NCBI GenBank assembly: GCA_050329975.1 | Contig: JBHJOG010000031.1 | Span: 1 to 14,805, forward strand | Length of the DNA: 14,805 nucleotides | Direction of reading: 5' to 3' | Source: CALKHQ01 sp050329975 | GTDB lineage: Bacteria; Pseudomonadota; Alphaproteobacteria; CALKHQ01 | Shown here: positions 14,780-14,805 of the stretch, in pieces | How positions within the stretch are numbered: the first letter of the stretch is position 1 | Layout of the letters: each line of letters starts with the position of its first letter | Program-made: the position numbers and the translations under genes | Notes under the pieces: generated by a model | Database searches by the model: none | What the model was told of the DNA's origin: nothing | What the model saw: only the letters and a program-made list of their open reading frames with translations

Positions 14780-14805
14780 ATGCCCAAGATCGACATCGCC
14801 GCCGT
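14780..14805 (+). CDS. Start of a further gene, cut by the window edge; possibly a cupin
   Basis: ATG after GAGGAAG (about 7 nt upstream) opens MPKIDIAAV, then the window ends. It starts 51 bp after the ATPase stop on the same strand, so it may be co-transcribed. The beginning MPKIDxAAVP is, in my memory, common in alphaproteobacterial small cupin proteins; eight or nine residues are too few for a firm call. Confidence 0.5.

Noticed and set aside
1..14805. CRISPR array, toxin-antitoxin, phage, insertion sequence or tRNA
   Set aside because: I looked on both strands for regular spaced repeats, transposase or integrase motifs and tRNA-like folds and found none.

Overview
The window reads as chromosomal DNA of a GC-rich alphaproteobacterium. 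A Rhodospirillales-like host is my inference from gene content: IalB-like and SH3 secreted proteins, a Ppx/GppA protein of about 510 residues with a C-terminal helical domain, an AqpZ close to the E. coli protein, and an FNR/FixK-type box. I see no phage, plasmid, insertion-sequence, CRISPR or RNA genes. GC content is so high that long antisense open frames cover most genes; I rejected them in favour of frames with recognisable domains, Shine-Dalgarno sites and signal peptides.

Layout. Positions 125-5464 are all on the minus strand. Read in the direction of transcription they are: a phytanoyl-CoA-dioxygenase-like (PhyH) oxygenase fused to about seven HEAT repeats; an NAD(P)-dependent short-chain dehydrogenase; a MalG-type carbohydrate ABC permease; and, after a 61-bp gap, a secreted protein with two SH3 domains. 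The first three are tightly spaced and look like one catabolic operon, but the permease has no partner permease, ATPase or binding protein here. Divergent from the oxygenase is a 194-residue cytoplasmic protein I do not recognise (5576-6160). A short AT-richer stretch between the two probably holds both promoters.

Positions 6174-9710 hold housekeeping and stress-type genes: a small secreted two-cysteine protein (minus), aquaporin Z (plus), a lipoprotein with an NTF2/DUF3828-like look (minus) and a Ppx/GppA phosphatase (plus). A REP-like inverted repeat lies upstream of aqpZ and a degenerate half copy overlaps the aqpZ stop codon. A GC-rich hairpin separates the convergent aqpZ and lipoprotein genes.

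Positions 9888-14805 are on the plus strand: a short-passenger autotransporter-type outer-membrane barrel protein, a structured inverted repeat, a possible 76-residue single-pass membrane protein, a P2-type cation ATPase resembling mycobacterial CtpF, and the first codons of a further gene, possibly a cupin. Between the small protein and the ATPase is a near-perfect FNR/FixK box, which suggests that the ATPase responds to low oxygen.

The most interesting items are the PhyH-HEAT / SDR / lone permease operon with its unknown divergent partner, the FNR box on an ATPase whose M6 helix lacks the SERCA-type aspartate, and the two-domain SH3 protein. None is proof of a new system.
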